From NCBI RefSeq assembly GCF_000012325.1, contig NC_003910.7:62001-126000 (forward strand): a stretch of 64,000 nucleotides of DNA, read 5' to 3'. The stretch is from Colwellia psychrerythraea 34H (GTDB taxonomy: Bacteria > Pseudomonadota > Gammaproteobacteria > Enterobacterales > Alteromonadaceae). Numbering within the stretch: the stretch's first letter is position 1; each line of letters starts with the position of its first letter. The translations under genes and the position numbers were made by a program. Shown here piece by piece: positions 56,108 through 64,000 of the stretch. Under the pieces are notes generated by a model, which saw nothing but the letters and a program-made list of their open reading frames with translations, had not been told where the DNA came from and made no database searches.

Positions 56108-56647
56108 TTATTCTACAGACGCTGTTGTTGCTAACTGTGCTTGCGCTTTGGTTGTACTAACAGACCAGTCACTTAAAAAACTTAACCATTGTGATTTTGA
56201 ATAGTTATTTCCAGTCAACAACTCTGCGGTATCTTTAGATAAAATCATTTTTCCTTGTGCCGTTGATACATACATATGTGGGTAACCCAGTACTGGCGGC
56301 AGTGATTTCATAAAATCATTATTTTCATTACTGTCACTGACACTTATTTTGAGTAAAACATATTGGCTATGTAATGCTTCATAGACATCAGGGTTTTTAG
56401 CAAGAAAGGCATCCATTTTATGGCACCAGCTACACCAGTTACCGCCTATTTCAATCAATACTTGGCGATTGGTTTCTTGCGCTAAAGTAAGTGCCGCGGC
56501 TGCATCCTTAAAGGGGTCACGTTGATCATCATATATTTTGCTGTAAGCGGGTAAGTTTGGCGTTATAACAGGAGCAGAAGTATTTGCCGTGGCAATACTA
56601 CTCAATAGTAGACTTAAACTGATAACAAATGTGGTGAAAATTCTCAT
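56108..56647 (-). CDS. Periplasmic thioredoxin-fold protein
   Basis: A 179-residue protein with a signal peptide (cleavage after about 22, ATANT) and a thioredoxin-like domain whose active site reads GGNWCSWCHKMD, a CxxC of the DUF255/thioredoxin_7 sort. It lies 52 nt upstream of the dehydrogenase small-subunit gene on the same strand, so it may assist disulphide or cofactor maturation of that complex. The pairing is inferred only from position. Confidence 0.82.
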   Translation of the reverse strand: MRIFTTFVISLSLLLSSIATANTSAPVITPNLPAYSKIYDDQRDPFKDAAAALTLAQETNRQVLIEIGGNWCSWCHKMDAFLAKNPDVYEALHSQYVLLKISVSDSNENNDFMKSLPPVLGYPHMYVSTAQGKMILSKDTAELLTGNNYSKSQWLSFLSDWSVSTTKAQAQLATTASVE

Positions 56648-56725
56648 GAAGCTCTCTGATAATATTTATTGCTCGGACAATTAACATGACCTTGCTTTGT
56701 TGAACTATATTTCAAAAATGTCTGA

Positions 56726-56970
56726 TATGCCCATATTACTTCAAAATATAGGATTTGAGTGTACTCTTAAACCTGCATCCATGCAGTGTCCTTGTCAAAA
56801 TCAATGGTGTGGCTAGAACGTTTATAAACTAGCCATTTGGGGGACGCCAGATCAAACCATGCCCATCGTTACATCTGTTTTTAAGGGACCAACCCTTAAT
56901 AAAAAGATGCGCCTTGATCATGATTCATTCAGGTGTCCTGAAACTCACATCTTGAAGTGCCTTGGGTATA
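56726..56970. repeat. Family B MITE-like element, copy B3
   Basis: A 245-bp element with ends TATGCCCATATTACTTCAAA and, inverted, TATACCCAAGGCACTTCAAG. It contains CTGCATCCATGCAGTGTCC and CCTTGTCAAAATCAATGG, and shares the hairpin block TTAAGGG..CCCTTAATAAAAAG with B2. It lies directly upstream of the rph-pyrE promoter. Confidence 0.82.
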
Positions 56971-56981
56971 AGCATTATAAT
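56952..56981 (+). promoter_or_regulatory. Candidate rph-pyrE promoter using the end of repeat B3
   Basis: TTGAAG (56952-56957) lies inside the inverted end of B3, and TATAAT (56976-56981) follows after 18 bp, just outside the element. The rph ATG is 55 bp downstream. Confidence 0.5.
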
Positions 56982-57036
56982 AGCCGGAATTAATTTATCA
57001 GTCTTAACTCTTATATTTACTATAAAGGAACACTCC

Positions 57037-57750
57037 ATGCGTCCAAGCGGCAGAACATTAGGGCAAATTCGCCCCGTAACTATTACTCGTCAATTTACTA
57101 CTCATGCAGAAGGCTCAGTACTTATTGAGTTTGGCGATACTAAAGTAATTTGTACTGCGACCGTTGAAGTTGGCGTACCACGTTTCTTAAAAGGCCAAGG
57201 TAAAGGTTGGGTTACTGCTGAATACGGTATGTTACCTCGCTCTACACATACACGTATGCGTCGCGAAGCTGCTTCCGGCAAGCAAAGTGGTCGTACGTTA
57301 GAGATTTCTCGCTTAATTGCTCGTGCATTACGTGCAGCAGTTGATTTAAAAGCCTTAGGCGAAAATACCATTTCAGTTGATTGTGATGTTATTCAAGCTG
57401 ATGGTGGTACACGTACCGCTGCTATTACCGGTGCTTGTGTTGCGCTAGTTGATGCACTTAACTATATGCGTGCTAAAGATATTATTAAAACTAATCCACT
57501 TAAGCATATGATTGCTGCAGTATCTGTTGGTATTTATAAAGGCGAACCCGTAGCAGATTTAGATTACCCAGAAGATTCAGCTGCTGATACCGATATGAAT
57601 GTTGTTATGACAGATACCGGTAAGCTTATTGAAGTACAAGGTACGGCTGAAGAAGAACCGTTTAGCTTTGAAGAAATGCAAGCGATGCTTGAGTTGGCTA
57701 AAAATGGTATCAACGAATTATTCGACCTACAAAAAGCAGCATTAAGCTAA
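57037..57750 (+). CDS. rph: Ribonuclease PH
   Basis: A 237-residue phosphorolytic 3'-5' exoribonuclease for tRNA 3' trimming. [16 protein letters not shown] opens the protein, followed by the family motifs [37 protein letters not shown] and [22 protein letters not shown] is in place before the ATG at 57037; the longer frame from 56962 would start inside repeat B3. pyrE follows after 28 nt, as in E. coli. The gene appears intact, unlike the frameshifted rph of E. coli K-12. Confidence 0.97.
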
Positions 57751-57778
57751 ACTACGCTCAGTAAACAGGAAAATAACT

Positions 57779-58444
57779 ATGAAAGATTATCAACGCGAGT
57801 TTATTGAATTTGCGATAGAAAAACAGGTATTACGCTTTGGTGAGTTCACCTTAAAGTCTGGCCGAGTGAGTCCTTACTTTTTTAATGCGGGTATGTTCAA
57901 AACCGGCGGTGATTTAGCGCGTTTAGGTCGTTTTTATGCGGCTACGTTAATGGATGCAAAAATTGATTTTGATTTAGTATTTGGTCCTGCTTATAAAGGC
58001 ATTCCAATTGCGACTACGACGACGGTTGCGCTGTACGATCACCACAATGTAGATGTGCCTTATTGCTTTAACCGTAAAGAAGCAAAAACTCATGGTGAAG
58101 GTGGTTCATTGGTGGGCGCAGAGCTTGAAGGTAAAATCATGTTAGTTGATGATGTTATTACCGCAGGCACAGCCATTCGTGAATCAATGGAAATTATTAA
58201 AGCACATGGTGCCCAGCTTTCGGGTGTATTAATTGCCCTAGATCGTCAAGAAAAAGGCCAAGGTCAACTTTCAGCAATTCAAGAAGTTGAACGCGATTTT
58301 GGTACACAAGTGGCGGCAATTGTTACCTTAGGTGATGTAGTGACCTATCTAGAAGAAAAGCTAGAAGGAAAAGTAGCAAACCAACCTGAATTAGCAGAAA
58401 ACTTAGCAAGCATTAAAAAATATCGTTTAAATTATGGTATCTAA
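57779..58444 (+). CDS. pyrE: Orotate phosphoribosyltransferase
   Basis: Adds phosphoribose to orotate in pyrimidine synthesis. The 221 residues include the PRPP-binding loop [17 protein letters not shown] and the conserved [14 protein letters not shown] and [12 protein letters not shown] segments. It is co-transcribed with rph and ended by a strong terminator. No attenuator-like leader was seen in the 28-nt gap. Confidence 0.97.
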   Translation: MKDYQREFIEFAIEKQVLRFGEFTLKSGRVSPYFFNAGMFKTGGDLARLGRFYAATLMDAKIDFDLVFGPAYKGIPIATTTTVALYDHHNVDVPYCFNRKEAKTHGEGGSLVGAELEGKIMLVDDVITAGTAIRESMEIIKAHGAQLSGVLIALDRQEKGQGQLSAIQEVERDFGTQVAAIVTLGDVVTYLEEKLEGKVANQPELAENLASIKKYRLNYGI

Positions 58445-58477
58445 TAGTTAGTGAGTAGTGTTTAGTTACTTACCTTT

Positions 58478-58525
58478 AAAAAATAACGCCTTTGAAGCAT
58501 AAAGTTTCAAAGGCGTTATTTTTTT
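58478..58525 (+). terminator. Terminator of rph-pyrE
   Basis: A 16-bp stem AAATAACGCCTTTGAA with its complement TTCAAAGGCGTTATTT and a loop of about ten bases runs into TTTTT. Confidence 0.92.
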
Positions 58526-58553
58526 GCGTAGTATATTATACCAATAAGACTAA

Positions 58554-58816
58554 TACCAAGTTGATTAAGTTCTTTCCCACTCAGCGAGAATTAAAAGGCT
58601 TAGAGGCAAGACATTGATTGAAGAGAATGGTTATTCCCTTGTCAAAATCAATAACGCTGCATGTAAGCCTTTTAAACTCGCCCTTGGGAGCTTGTTCTAT
58701 GTCCATTAACATCGTTAAATTCATTTGATTTAGAATGACTAGACCTAAACAAATTCGCCTTGTTATTGAACATCTAACATACCTCTGAGTTGGGAAGAAA
58801 TTTAATCAAATTGGTA
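58554..58816. repeat. Family A MITE-like element, copy A4
   Basis: A 263-bp element bounded by TACCAAGTTGATTAAGTTCT and, inverted, TACCAATTTGATTAAATTTC. It contains the clearest compound hairpin of the family: GCGAG (58584-58588) pairs CTCGC (58677-58681), TTAAAAGGCTTA pairs TAAGCCTTTTAA, and ATTGATT pairs AATCAAT around GAATGGTTATTC. It is flanked by ACTAA on the left and, two bases beyond its end, on the right. Confidence 0.88.
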
Positions 58817-59021
58817 TAACTAAGTTTTCATTTTCAAATGGCCTAAATATCCAATAACATCGTTGCTTTCAATCGAAATAGCCAGCTATTGCTCAATCAA
58901 GCGCCTTGTTTTTGAAAATTTATTCTCATTGAATTCTGTAGTCTTAATTAATCTCATTGGTATTATTTCAAAGTACTAATAATAAATAGATACGTAAAAC
59001 AGAAACCATAAACAGGAAATC

Positions 59022-60386
59022 ATGATGAAAATTGCCAATAAGTACACGATATTACTACTGTGGTTGGTAAGTACCTTGTCATTTGCCCAAGGACAGCAAG
59101 ATTGCCTGAGTATTCAAGGTGATTATGTTTCTCTCATTGAATCAGGCAAGTATCGCTTCGCAAATGAGGTGGAAGGTGAGCTTTTAGCACACATTGATTT
59201 TAAAAAGCTATCTAGTTATCAAGAGTATCTGACGAATGCTTACCAGGTTGTCGTTAATAAAAATCCTCGAGCAAATATGCCTTGTCCGATTGTTACTGAG
59301 ACCTACCAACAATTAGCGAAAAAAAATCTATGGTCAAAAACACCAAAGATAAGCCAGTTGGTTGCTCCATTTGAATTAACTCAAAATAATAACGATAAAG
59401 CCATTTTACTTATTCATGGCTTAACTGATTCACCCTTTTCTTTTCATGACCTTAGCCAGTTTTTCTATCAACAGGGTTTTACGGTACGTACCTTGTTATT
59501 GCCTGGCCATGGCGTCGCACCTTCAGAATTACTTAATACTGATTACCAAGCGTGGCAGCAAGCGGCAACATTCGCCATTGATCAAACGTTAAATGATTAT
59601 CAACAAGTGTACCTTGGCGGCTTGTCTACTGGCGGAGCACTTATTTTTAATTACTTGATGCAGCAAAAACAGGTTGATGAAAAAATTAAAGGCCTCTTTA
59701 TGTGGTCGCCTGCCACAAAGGCAAAAAGTGACTTAGCTTGGTTAGCTCAATATATTGATGGTATCCCTTTTGTTGATTGGATTGATTTAGATGCTGATAT
59801 TGATTTTGCCAAATATGAGTCATTCCCCTATAACGCGGGGGCACAGGTTCACGCCTTAATGAATCTTGTTGTGGGAGAGGGGGCAAACGCAAGTCGACAA
59901 ATGCATGATATCCCACTGTTTGTTGTGGCGAGTGAACATGACCAAACCATAGATACTGCACATACCTTACAGCTAGTTCAGCAGTGGCAGTTAGCATCAC
60001 CGCAAGAGCAGATGAAAAAAAGTGTGTTGATTTATTATGGTGATAACAACAAGCTGCCGAAAAAATTAGTTGATGTGATGGAAGTGATTGTGCCTGAATG
60101 TTCAGCTGAGAGCTTATGTAATGAAATTTTTGATGTTGCTCACATTGCAACAACGAATTCTCCAGATAACCCACATTATGGTGTTAATGGCCAATATAGA
60201 AACTGTGGTCACTATGTTACAGATGCTCCGCGTTATAAAGCATGTAAACATAATAAACAGGTTATTAAGGGAGAAGTTACCGCAATGAACCTTACGCGTG
60301 ATTTGCCAATGCAACGATTGACTTACAATCCGTATTATCAAGAAATGCTGGAAGCGATGACAACGTTTTTAAAAGCGACTAAATAG
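59022..60386 (+). CDS. Secreted alpha/beta hydrolase (lipase/esterase-like)
   Basis: A 454-residue exported hydrolase with a signal peptide ending SFAQ near residue 23. An N-terminal extension (about 25-120) is followed by an alpha/beta-hydrolase domain: oxyanion-loop ILLIHGLTDSPFSFHDL, GHGVAPSELL, and nucleophile elbow GLSTGGALI, then the acid in VVASEHDQTID and a histidine in the C-terminal part. It resembles carboxylesterases or monoglyceride lipases. AGGAAA precedes the ATG. It appears to be a single-gene unit. Confidence 0.85.
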   Translation: MMKIANKYTILLLWLVSTLSFAQGQQDCLSIQGDYVSLIESGKYRFANEVEGELLAHIDFKKLSSYQEYLTNAYQVVVNKNPRANMPCPIVTETYQQLAKKNLWSKTPKISQLVAPFELTQNNNDKAILLIHGLTDSPFSFHDLSQFFYQQGFTVRTLLLPGHGVAPSELLNTDYQAWQQAATFAIDQTLNDYQQVYLGGLSTGGALIFNYLMQQKQVDEKIKGLFMWSPATKAKSDLAWLAQYIDGIPFVDWIDLDADIDFAKYESFPYNAGAQVHALMNLVVGEGANASRQMHDIPLFVVASEHDQTIDTAHTLQLVQQWQLASPQEQMKKSVLIYYGDNNKLPKKLVDVMEVIVPECSAESLCNEIFDVAHIATTNSPDNPHYGVNGQYRNCGHYVTDAPRYKACKHNKQVIKGEVTAMNLTRDLPMQRLTYNPYYQEMLEAMTTFLKATK

Positions 60387-60393
60387 TTTATAA

Positions 60394-60485
60394 CGTCATG
60401 CCAGAGTTTACTTGTCGGGAATCCACGCTGTTTAAAGCTCAATGATTAGAAACTGGATCCTCGACCAGAGACTTCGAGGATGACG
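60394..60485. repeat. Palindromic intergenic repeat (CGTCAT...ATGACG type)
   Basis: A 92-bp unit with CGTCATGCC at one end and GGATGACG at the other. The inner stem ATCCTCG/CGAGGAT encloses ACCAGAGACTT. It has the look of a REP-like element seen in many bacterial genomes. It is in the gap between two convergent genes. Confidence 0.55.
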
Positions 60486-60542
60486 ATCTAATGGTTGATA
60501 ATGTCATTTACTGGATGGGCATCGATTTTATTTTAAGTAATA

Positions 60543-60863
60543 TTAACGCGCATACTTTAACCAAAGTTTATAAAAAACAGCATTGCAGGTTTTATTATCA
60601 TCCATAACACCATCTCTATCACAATCAGAGCCGGTCAATGATTTAGCAACTTGTTGACCATATTCATCGATATCTGCTTTTGATGGCAAGACGGTAATGG
60701 TTACTTTTGGGGATTGTTCAATAAAGTCCGCGACATCGTGATAGCTGGCAAATACTTCTTGAGAAATTAAATGGCTAATATCCCCCGAGGCTCTATTTTT
60801 TGCGTCCGAGCTAAATGAAACTAATGTGAGGGTAAGAGTTAATATCGCGATGATATAATTCAT
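60543..60863 (-). CDS. Small secreted protein of unknown function
   Basis: A 106-residue protein with a signal peptide (cleavage near DAKN, residue 20). Near the C-terminus is a calcium-loop-like DCDRDGVMDDNKTC with two flanking cysteines that could form a disulphide. No family recognised. It starts 2 nt after the kdkA stop, so it is the third gene of the waaA-kdkA operon and may belong to the cell envelope. Confidence 0.65.
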   Translation of the reverse strand: MNYIIAILTLTLTLVSFSSDAKNRASGDISHLISQEVFASYHDVADFIEQSPKVTITVLPSKADIDEYGQQVAKSLTGSDCDRDGVMDDNKTCNAVFYKLWLKYAR

Positions 60864-60865
60864 TA

Positions 60866-61642
60866 TTAGTTCTGCCTTTCAACATCGGCATCCTGATAGC
60901 CATCCTTCAACGCTTGCCAGTTTTGTTCGGTAAAATTGAACTGCTCCAGTTTATTTAATTCCTTTAAAAAAGAACGTTGTAAACGCGCCATGTTGGCTTG
61001 CTTCCAGTTAGTCTCAACAGGGTTAGTGCGTAATTCACCACGGTCAAAGTCGATCAAAAACACCTGTTTCTTGTCATTCAGCAAAATATTATGGCTATTC
61101 AAATCATGGTGATAAATACCGTGCTGGTGAAAGCGTTTAATTGTGGCACCTATGTTGTGCCAAATATCATCAGTTAACGCCTTTTCACTTAATATTGCCA
61201 CTAAGTCTTGAGCATGTTCAATTCGACTGGAAAGCAAGTCTGCTTGATAGTGAAAGCCATGTTGCATAACGCGATAAGCGATTGGCTCAGGAGTAGGAAG
61301 TTGTAGCGTATTCATATGACGTAATAAAGCAAACTCACATGCAGCGCGAGTTTTTTCTACGCCGCTAAACCAATAGGAATCTTTAATAATTTTACCGATC
61401 AACCCACCGCGGTAATAATGGCGTAATACCCAATCATGCGGAGTATTGCTGTTATCATTGTATTCGACAAACCAAGTGGTGCCACGCCCTTGTGCTGAGC
61501 CCGTTACGGCGTTACTTTGTTGCCAATAACTCGGACTAAGCATTGCTGCATTGAAATTAGTGATCAGTGTTTGGTTGTAAACACAAGTAACGTTACCTTG
61601 TTCGAACTTAGAAAATTGTGCGCTGGTTATTGTTTGACTCAC
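60866..61642 (-). CDS. kdkA: 3-deoxy-D-manno-octulosonic acid kinase
   Basis: A 258-residue Kdo kinase of the RIO/Bud32-like protein-kinase fold. The catalytic loop is YHHDLNSHNILLND and the metal motif is LIDFDRGELR. The family's VLRHYYRGGLIGKI is near residue 72. Phosphorylates the first Kdo of lipid A at position 4. This fits organisms with a single phosphorylated Kdo in the inner core. Its start overlaps the waaA stop by 4 nt. Confidence 0.93.
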   Translation of the reverse strand: MSQTITSAQFSKFEQGNVTCVYNQTLITNFNAAMLSPSYWQQSNAVTGSAQGRGTTWFVEYNDNSNTPHDWVLRHYYRGGLIGKIIKDSYWFSGVEKTRAACEFALLRHMNTLQLPTPEPIAYRVMQHGFHYQADLLSSRIEHAQDLVAILSEKALTDDIWHNIGATIKRFHQHGIYHHDLNSHNILLNDKKQVFLIDFDRGELRTNPVETNWKQANMARLQRSFLKELNKLEQFNFTEQNWQALKDGYQDADVERQN

Positions 61643-63009
61643 GAGTTATCTCCTAATGGTGTAGTGCTGGTAATATTAACCCTAGTGGGCAGAAGGTTTA
61701 CTACTTGAGCCAACGTTTTTTCACTGGCTCCTTGGTTTTTTAGTACCACTTTAAGCGCATTTTCGCCAAGCGTTTTCTGCCGAGTTGGTTGTTGCAATAA
61801 TGCGCTAACTTCATTGACAAGTTGTGCGCTAGATTCATTAGTCGGTGTATTGTTAGTAAGTTCAATAATGGCATTTTCTTGTCTTAGCTGCTGCATTATT
61901 TCGTTGAAGTTGCTCATGTTGTGACCAACAATAACAGGCTTATTAAATAATGCTGGTTCTAACGGGTTATGACCACCCACTTCACTGAAACTACCACCCA
62001 TAGTGACAATATCACTTAAAGCAAAGGCAGCCATTAACTCGCCAAGGCTATCCAGCAACCACACTTGCTCATTATTAATTATCGTATTTTCACTGCGTTT
62101 AGCCAGTGATAATTGTTTTGTAAGGCAAAGATTGGCGACTTGCTCAAAACGTTCTGGATGGCGCGGTACTAGCACTAATAACAATGATGGATATTGAGAT
62201 AACAATTCTTTAAAGGCGGTTAAGGTAATGGCTTCATCGCCCTCGTGTGTACTGGCAACTAACCAGACTGTTCTTTTGGCCTGACTATCATCAGCAAAAA
62301 GTAACTTGGCTAACTCGGCCTTTTTATTGATAACTTGTTCATTGACACTGATATCGAATTTTAAATTGCCACTATTCACACAACGGCTTTGATGCGCACC
62401 GAGCTGCAAAAAGTGAGTTAAATTTTCTTGGCTTTGCGTGAGGATCATATCAAAGCGATTTAAGCAGGGCGCCATAAGCGCACTAAGTTTTTGATAACTG
62501 GTTAAGGATTTTTTAGATAAGCGGCCGTTAATTAGCAATAATTTAATCTGGTGTTGGTCGCATTGAGCAATTAAGTTAGGCCATAACTCGGTTTCCATGA
62601 AAATTATCATTTTAGGTTTAAGCCGATGTAGAAATAATGTTGTGCAGGGAAATATATCTAACGGTAAATAACCATGCTGAACACGTCGACCAAAGAGTTT
62701 GGTTATTTGCGCAGAGCCAGTCGGGGTAAATGAAGTGATGGTGATGGGTAAATCTGGATAGTTTACTAATAATTTTTCGATAAAACTTTTTAGTGCGATG
62801 ACTTCACCGACACTGGCAGCATGCACAACAATACCACCTTGCTTATAGGGCTTAGGAAAAAAGCCTAAGCGTTCAAATAAACGTTGGCGGTATTCAGGGT
62901 GATTAAATGAGCGGATTAATAGCACAAGTAAAACTATTGGGGTGAGCAATAAAAGGAATACACGGTAAAAAAATAAAGCTAAAACATATCGCACTAAAAT
63001 TGACTCCAC
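61639..63009 (-). CDS. waaA: Kdo transferase WaaA
   Basis: A 456-residue GT30 glycosyltransferase that adds Kdo to lipid IVA at the cytoplasmic face of the inner membrane. It has an N-terminal membrane segment (about 5-28), then GGIVVHAASVGEVIALKSFIE with the catalytic Glu, MIIFMETELWPNLI, VPRHPERFEQV and GGSFSEVGGHNPLEPALF. With kdkA immediately behind it, the bacterium probably adds one Kdo and phosphorylates it, as in Haemophilus and Vibrio. The segment around 63033-63052 upstream looks like a lone family A end (TACCAAACGAATTAATTC). Confidence 0.96.
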   Translation of the reverse strand: MESILVRYVLALFFYRVFLLLLTPIVLLVLLIRSFNHPEYRQRLFERLGFFPKPYKQGGIVVHAASVGEVIALKSFIEKLLVNYPDLPITITSFTPTGSAQITKLFGRRVQHGYLPLDIFPCTTLFLHRLKPKMIIFMETELWPNLIAQCDQHQIKLLLINGRLSKKSLTSYQKLSALMAPCLNRFDMILTQSQENLTHFLQLGAHQSRCVNSGNLKFDISVNEQVINKKAELAKLLFADDSQAKRTVWLVASTHEGDEAITLTAFKELLSQYPSLLLVLVPRHPERFEQVANLCLTKQLSLAKRSENTIINNEQVWLLDSLGELMAAFALSDIVTMGGSFSEVGGHNPLEPALFNKPVIVGHNMSNFNEIMQQLRQENAIIELTNNTPTNESSAQLVNEVSALLQQPTRQKTLGENALKVVLKNQGASEKTLAQVVNLLPTRVNITSTTPLGDNS

Positions 63010-63094
63010 ATCAACTATCTATGCTGACTAGTATACCAAACGAATTAATTCTTGCGAATCAAGTTGCTATAAATTAATTAGGGGACGAGTATAA

Positions 63095-63523
63095 CTAACG
63101 CTCAAAGATGGTATCAAGAATAATGGCAGAGTTGGTTCTCTCCACGCCTTCAGTAGAACAGACCATATTGAGTACCTCACTGAGTTTTTCTAATGTGCTG
63201 GCTTGTATGGTAACCAATAAATCATATTCGCCACTTATCGAATGGATATGACTGATTTGGTGAACTTTTCTTAAGGCGATACAAATAGTTTGTCGTAAGT
63301 TGGGTTTTACTTTTAACGAGACATTAGAAGAGATTAAGCCACTGGTATAAGCGCTGTCGAGTACAACGCTGTATGCCTTAATGACATTATTATTTTCAAG
63401 TTTATTGAGTCGGTTTTGTATTGCTGTTCTAGAAACGCCAGTCGCTCTGGCGATATCTGAAACACTTGCTCTGGCATTTAGCCGTAATATTGACAGCAAT
63501 TCTTCATCTTTTTCAGTTAACAA
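63095..63523 (-). CDS. Lrp/AsnC-family regulator
   Basis: A 142-residue Lrp/AsnC protein. It has an N-terminal HTH (about 5-55; EKDEELLSILRLNARASVSDIARATGVSR, then AIQNRLNKLENNNVIKAY) and a C-terminal RAM effector domain (about 65-140; SISGEYDLLVTIQASTLEKLSEVLN). It is divergent from kbl with a 178-bp gap. Regulation of threonine/glycine metabolism by a dedicated Lrp-type regulator is plausible and matches what is known of kbl-tdh control by Lrp. Confidence 0.9.
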   Translation of the reverse strand: MLTEKDEELLSILRLNARASVSDIARATGVSRTAIQNRLNKLENNNVIKAYSVVLDSAYTSGLISSNVSLKVKPNLRQTICIALRKVHQISHIHSISGEYDLLVTIQASTLEKLSEVLNMVCSTEGVERTNSAIILDTIFER

Positions 63524-63574
63524 ACTACACTCCCTTTACTGCATGTATTCAAATTATAGCTACTAACTTTCATT

Positions 63575-63593
63575 TTGACAGCTTTATATGTCA
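63575..63593. promoter_or_regulatory. Candidate regulator site between the Lrp gene and kbl
   Basis: TGACA (63576-63580) and TGTCA (63589-63593) form an inverted repeat with an eight-base AT-rich spacer. It is followed by a further TTTGAC. TTGACA here could also serve as a -35 for kbl, with no well-spaced -10 seen. Confidence 0.3.
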
Positions 63594-63701
63594 ATTTGAC
63601 TATAAAAAAGGTCATATCACCAAGTAGTGTCACTTTTATTGCAGTGCGGTCTGAGTTGATAATATGACTATTGAAGAACACTAATTATTTAAGGAATTCA
63701 C

Positions 63702-64000
63702 ATGACTGGTTCTGTATCTACCAAAGGTTTTTACACGCATTTAACTGCACAAATAGAGCAAGTAAAAGAAGATGGCTTGTACAAAGCTGAGCGTATTATT
63801 ACGACTGCTCAACAGCCTCAAATAGCCGTTAATACTGGTGAAGAAGTGGTAAATTTTTGTGCCAACAATTACTTAGGTTTAGCAAATCATCCTGAACTAA
63901 TTGCTGCGGCAAAAACTGGCTTAGATGAGCATGGTTTTGGTATGGCATCGGTACGCTTCATTTGCGGTACGCAAGACATCCATAAGACGTTAGAGCAGGG
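63702..64000 (+). CDS. kbl: 2-amino-3-ketobutyrate CoA ligase (3' end outside the window)
   Basis: Start of glycine C-acetyltransferase, the PLP enzyme that cleaves 2-amino-3-ketobutyrate to glycine and acetyl-CoA after threonine dehydrogenase. The 99 visible residues include [38 protein letters not shown] and [19 protein letters not shown], highly specific for Kbl. AAGGA lies upstream of the ATG. tdh would be expected downstream, beyond the window. Confidence 0.96.
   Translation, partial: MTGSVSTKGFYTHLTAQIEQVKEDGLYKAERIITTAQQPQIAVNTGEEVVNFCANNYLGLANHPELIAAAKTGLDEHGFGMASVRFICGTQDIHKTLEQ

Noticed and set aside
59698..60174. 158-codon ORF antisense to the alpha/beta hydrolase
   Set aside because: Shadow frame of a gene with signal peptide and catalytic motifs; its own composition shows no domain.

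Overview
The window looks like chromosome of a low-GC marine gammaproteobacterium, most probably a cold-water Colwellia or close Alteromonadales relative. This is inferred from gene content and order (the dapF-DUF484-yigB-uvrD string, hemCDXY, a fatty acid cis/trans isomerase, TonB receptors, AT-rich coding sequence); no database was consulted. There is no prophage, CRISPR array, integrase, transposase, rRNA or tRNA that I can see. The window is mostly housekeeping chromosome, and the novelty lies in regulatory DNA, small repeats and a few odd proteins.

Layout. 1-1.6 kb: end of the ATP synthase operon (atpD partial, atpC, terminator). 1.6-6.2 kb (minus strand): a thiamine-uptake operon of TonB receptor, YkoF-like thiamine-binding protein, PnuC/PnuT permease and small-molecule kinase, headed by a TPP riboswitch with a MITE-like element lying exactly between aptamer and first gene. 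6.3-11.9 kb: SSS-type hybrid histidine kinase, FG-GAP/VCBS secreted protein, DUF3565 protein. 12-16.8 kb (minus): cyaY-hemC-hemD-hemX-hemY. 16.9-23.3 kb: lptM-dapF-DUF484-yigB-uvrD and a REC-REC-GGDEF protein. 23.5-32 kb: rarD, recQ, a 35-residue Cys/Gly-rich protein absent from long-ORF lists, a prolyl oligopeptidase lipoprotein and cti. 32-34.8 kb: two VOC proteins and an NADPH:FMN reductase-like protein opposite a Cys-rich HTH regulator, with a perfect palindrome between. 34.8-37.4 kb: nrdG-nrdD with a clear FNR box and two 31-bp-spaced pairs of NrdR-like boxes. 37.5-48.2 kb: DMT permease, then a polyamine/beta-alanine catabolic cluster (omega-amino acid aminotransferase, MmsA, bicupin, aldehyde dehydrogenase, FAD amine oxidoreductase) with a divergent LysR regulator and a PotF-like binding protein. 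48.2-56.6 kb: MscS channel, outer-membrane protein, yceH, yicC, DM13 lipoprotein, GMC oxidoreductase with its Tat-exported small subunit and a thioredoxin-like protein. 57-58.5 kb: rph-pyrE. 59-64 kb: lipase-like hydrolase, waaA-kdkA-small secreted protein, an Lrp regulator and the start of kbl.

The most interesting non-genic material is two related families of short non-autonomous repeats, each about 245-300 bp. Family A has TACCAA...TTGGTA ends and family B has TATACCC...GGGTATA ends. Both have terminal inverted repeats of about 30 bp, and family A has a nested internal hairpin of about 100 nt that keeps its pairing between copies. At least seven full-length copies and several fragments lie in this window, all in intergenic DNA, some directly against riboswitch, stop codon or promoter sequences.
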